The notes under the pieces are model-generated. The model did not search any database and had not been told where the DNA came from. It saw nothing but the letters and a program-made list of their open reading frames with translations. Source: Pedobacter soli (GTDB lineage Bacteria > Bacteroidota > Bacteroidia > Sphingobacteriales > Sphingobacteriaceae). From it: DNA of 64,000 nt. Shown piece by piece: positions 63,287 through 64,000 of this stretch; position 1 is the first letter of the stretch; each line of letters starts with the position of its first letter. Made by a program: the position numbers and the translations under genes. The stretch spans positions 374,615-438,614 of the forward strand of contig NZ_FMZH01000004.1 in NCBI RefSeq assembly GCF_900101435.1, given 5' to 3'.

Positions 63287-63994
63287 TTAATCGTTTAATA
63301 TTGCGACTACACGTGCAGGAGCTGCAGAAGCGCCCTCAATCTTTAGTGGAAATACACAAACTTTAAAACCCGAAGGCGGCAAAGCATCGAGGTTAACCAG
63401 TTGTTCCATATGGCAATATTCGGCATTTTGACCCACCAAATGCGCCGACCAAAAATAGTCGACATTATTGGTTCTTTTAGCTTCTTTAATCATGTATGGA
63501 AGGGGCAAATCCCAGCCCCATTGGTCTATCCCCATCATTTTAATGCCTTGTTCAATTAACCAGCTGGTAGCTTCGGGGCTCATTCCCGTTCCTTTTTCAT
63601 GGAAATCTTTACTGCCGTTATATTTATCCCTTCCGGTTTTGATCAGCACAATCATTCCTGGTTGAAGGGGAGTATTAGTCTCCTTCAGCGCCGAAGTTAA
63701 ATCTGTAACAGTAATCGGATCAAAATCAGCTTTATGGCTCATATCGATCACTACGCCATCTCCATAGCACCAATCGAGCGGTATTTCATCAATCGTTTTG
63801 GCTTTTTGGCCGTTTACGGTTGGCGAATAATGCCAGGGTGCATCTACATGCGTAGTTGAATGTACGCCCATTTTTTGTATCGTATCATCTGCCCAGCCCA
63901 CAAAACCAGCAGGGAACAATTTAAATGGCAAACCCAGCAAACGGATCAGCCATTTGGCCTTACTATGTGGTTTATGTTTGATTTTTACCTTCAT
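63287..63994 (-). CDS. cyclase family protein (kynurenine-formamidase-like)
   Basis: A 235-residue metal-dependent hydrolase of the cyclase/KynB superfamily. The metal-binding motif HSTTHVDAPWHYSP (about residues 45-58) with the following 'IDEIPLDWCYGDGVVIDMSHK' region is characteristic, as is 'EQGIKMMGIDQWGWD'. The enzyme opens or forms amide bonds; the natural substrate is not known. The ATG at 63994 begins at the window edge, so a longer N-terminus cannot be ruled out. Confidence 0.85.
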   Translation of the reverse strand: MKVKIKHKPHSKAKWLIRLLGLPFKLFPAGFVGWADDTIQKMGVHSTTHVDAPWHYSPTVNGQKAKTIDEIPLDWCYGDGVVIDMSHKADFDPITVTDLTSALKETNTPLQPGMIVLIKTGRDKYNGSKDFHEKGTGMSPEATSWLIEQGIKMMGIDQWGWDLPLPYMIKEAKRTNNVDYFWSAHLVGQNAEYCHMEQLVNLDALPPSGFKVCVFPLKIEGASAAPARVVAILND

Positions 63995-64000
63995 AAACCA

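Noticed and set aside
1..64000. tRNA and rRNA genes
   Set aside because: I saw no convincing clover-leaf or rRNA stretch, though a tRNA-scanning program would be decisive.

Overview
The window looks like a chromosomal segment of a Bacteroidota bacterium of the Sphingobacteriaceae type, most like Pedobacter. The signs are a SusC/SusD-type outer-membrane pair, a DUF3857 transglutaminase-like pair, LytTR/LytS regulators, promoters of the TAnnTTTG (-7) type instead of sigma70 boxes, few Shine-Dalgarno sites, an AT-rich composition, and intergenic regions full of short palindromic repeats. I found no rRNA, tRNA, prophage, CRISPR or complete IS element.

Layout. 0-5 kb: DinB-like protein, a lipoprotein, a MarR-GNAT fusion, then kdsB, a deoxynucleoside kinase and trpS on the minus strand. 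5-12 kb: plsC-gatC, an ABC ATPase, the PduO cobalamin adenosyltransferase, small proteins, ispD and queA (minus), and a MacB-like permease. 12-19 kb: aspartate-type aminotransferase, CDF metal transporter, NUDIX hydrolase, bioA, an ArsR/SRPBCC pair with a very clear operator-promoter, and an exonuclease-GIY-YIG fusion. 19-23 kb: a minus-strand signalling block with a beta-barrel protein, a lone receiver, and a LytS-type kinase between two LytTR regulators. 23.5-26.3 kb: a small carotenoid/isoprenoid operon with a CarH-like MerR regulator, phytoene/squalene synthase and idi. 26.6-34.3 kb: HipA-like kinase plus DUF3037, a UPF1-like helicase, a lone receiver, topoisomerase III, a 4 x 42 bp tandem repeat, an unknown protein and an L,D-transpeptidase. 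34.4-35.3 kb: a nine-unit array of REP-like palindromes. 35.3-44.5 kb: the DUF3857 pair, a 3'-5' exonuclease, a GxxExxY nuclease-like gene enclosed by inverted repeats, an M1 peptidase, a VapBC-type module and queG. 44.6-48.7 kb: a GNAT-nitrilase fusion, ruvB and a 3-hydroxyacyl-CoA dehydrogenase. 49.3-55 kb: a SusC (frameshifted)-SusD-DUF1735 uptake locus. 55.4-64 kb: pdxH, algH/yqgE, purEK, a BaiN-type flavoprotein, a radical SAM/B12-type protein and a cyclase-family protein.

Most genes are ordinary housekeeping genes. The unexplained structure lies between genes. It includes (i) the REP array, whose palindromes resemble in layout the inverted repeats that bracket the GxxExxY gene 5 kb away; (ii) the 42-bp tandem repeat with nested palindromes; (iii) a family of quasi-periodic, strand-asymmetric, often palindromic spacers, two of which appear to have entered the 5' ends of reading frames; and (iv) several promoters whose -7 box lies only 4-8 nt from the start codon, which suggests leaderless mRNAs. 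The candidate new system is the GxxExxY nuclease-like gene with its palindromes. That link is an inference from consensus similarity and needs a genome-wide test.
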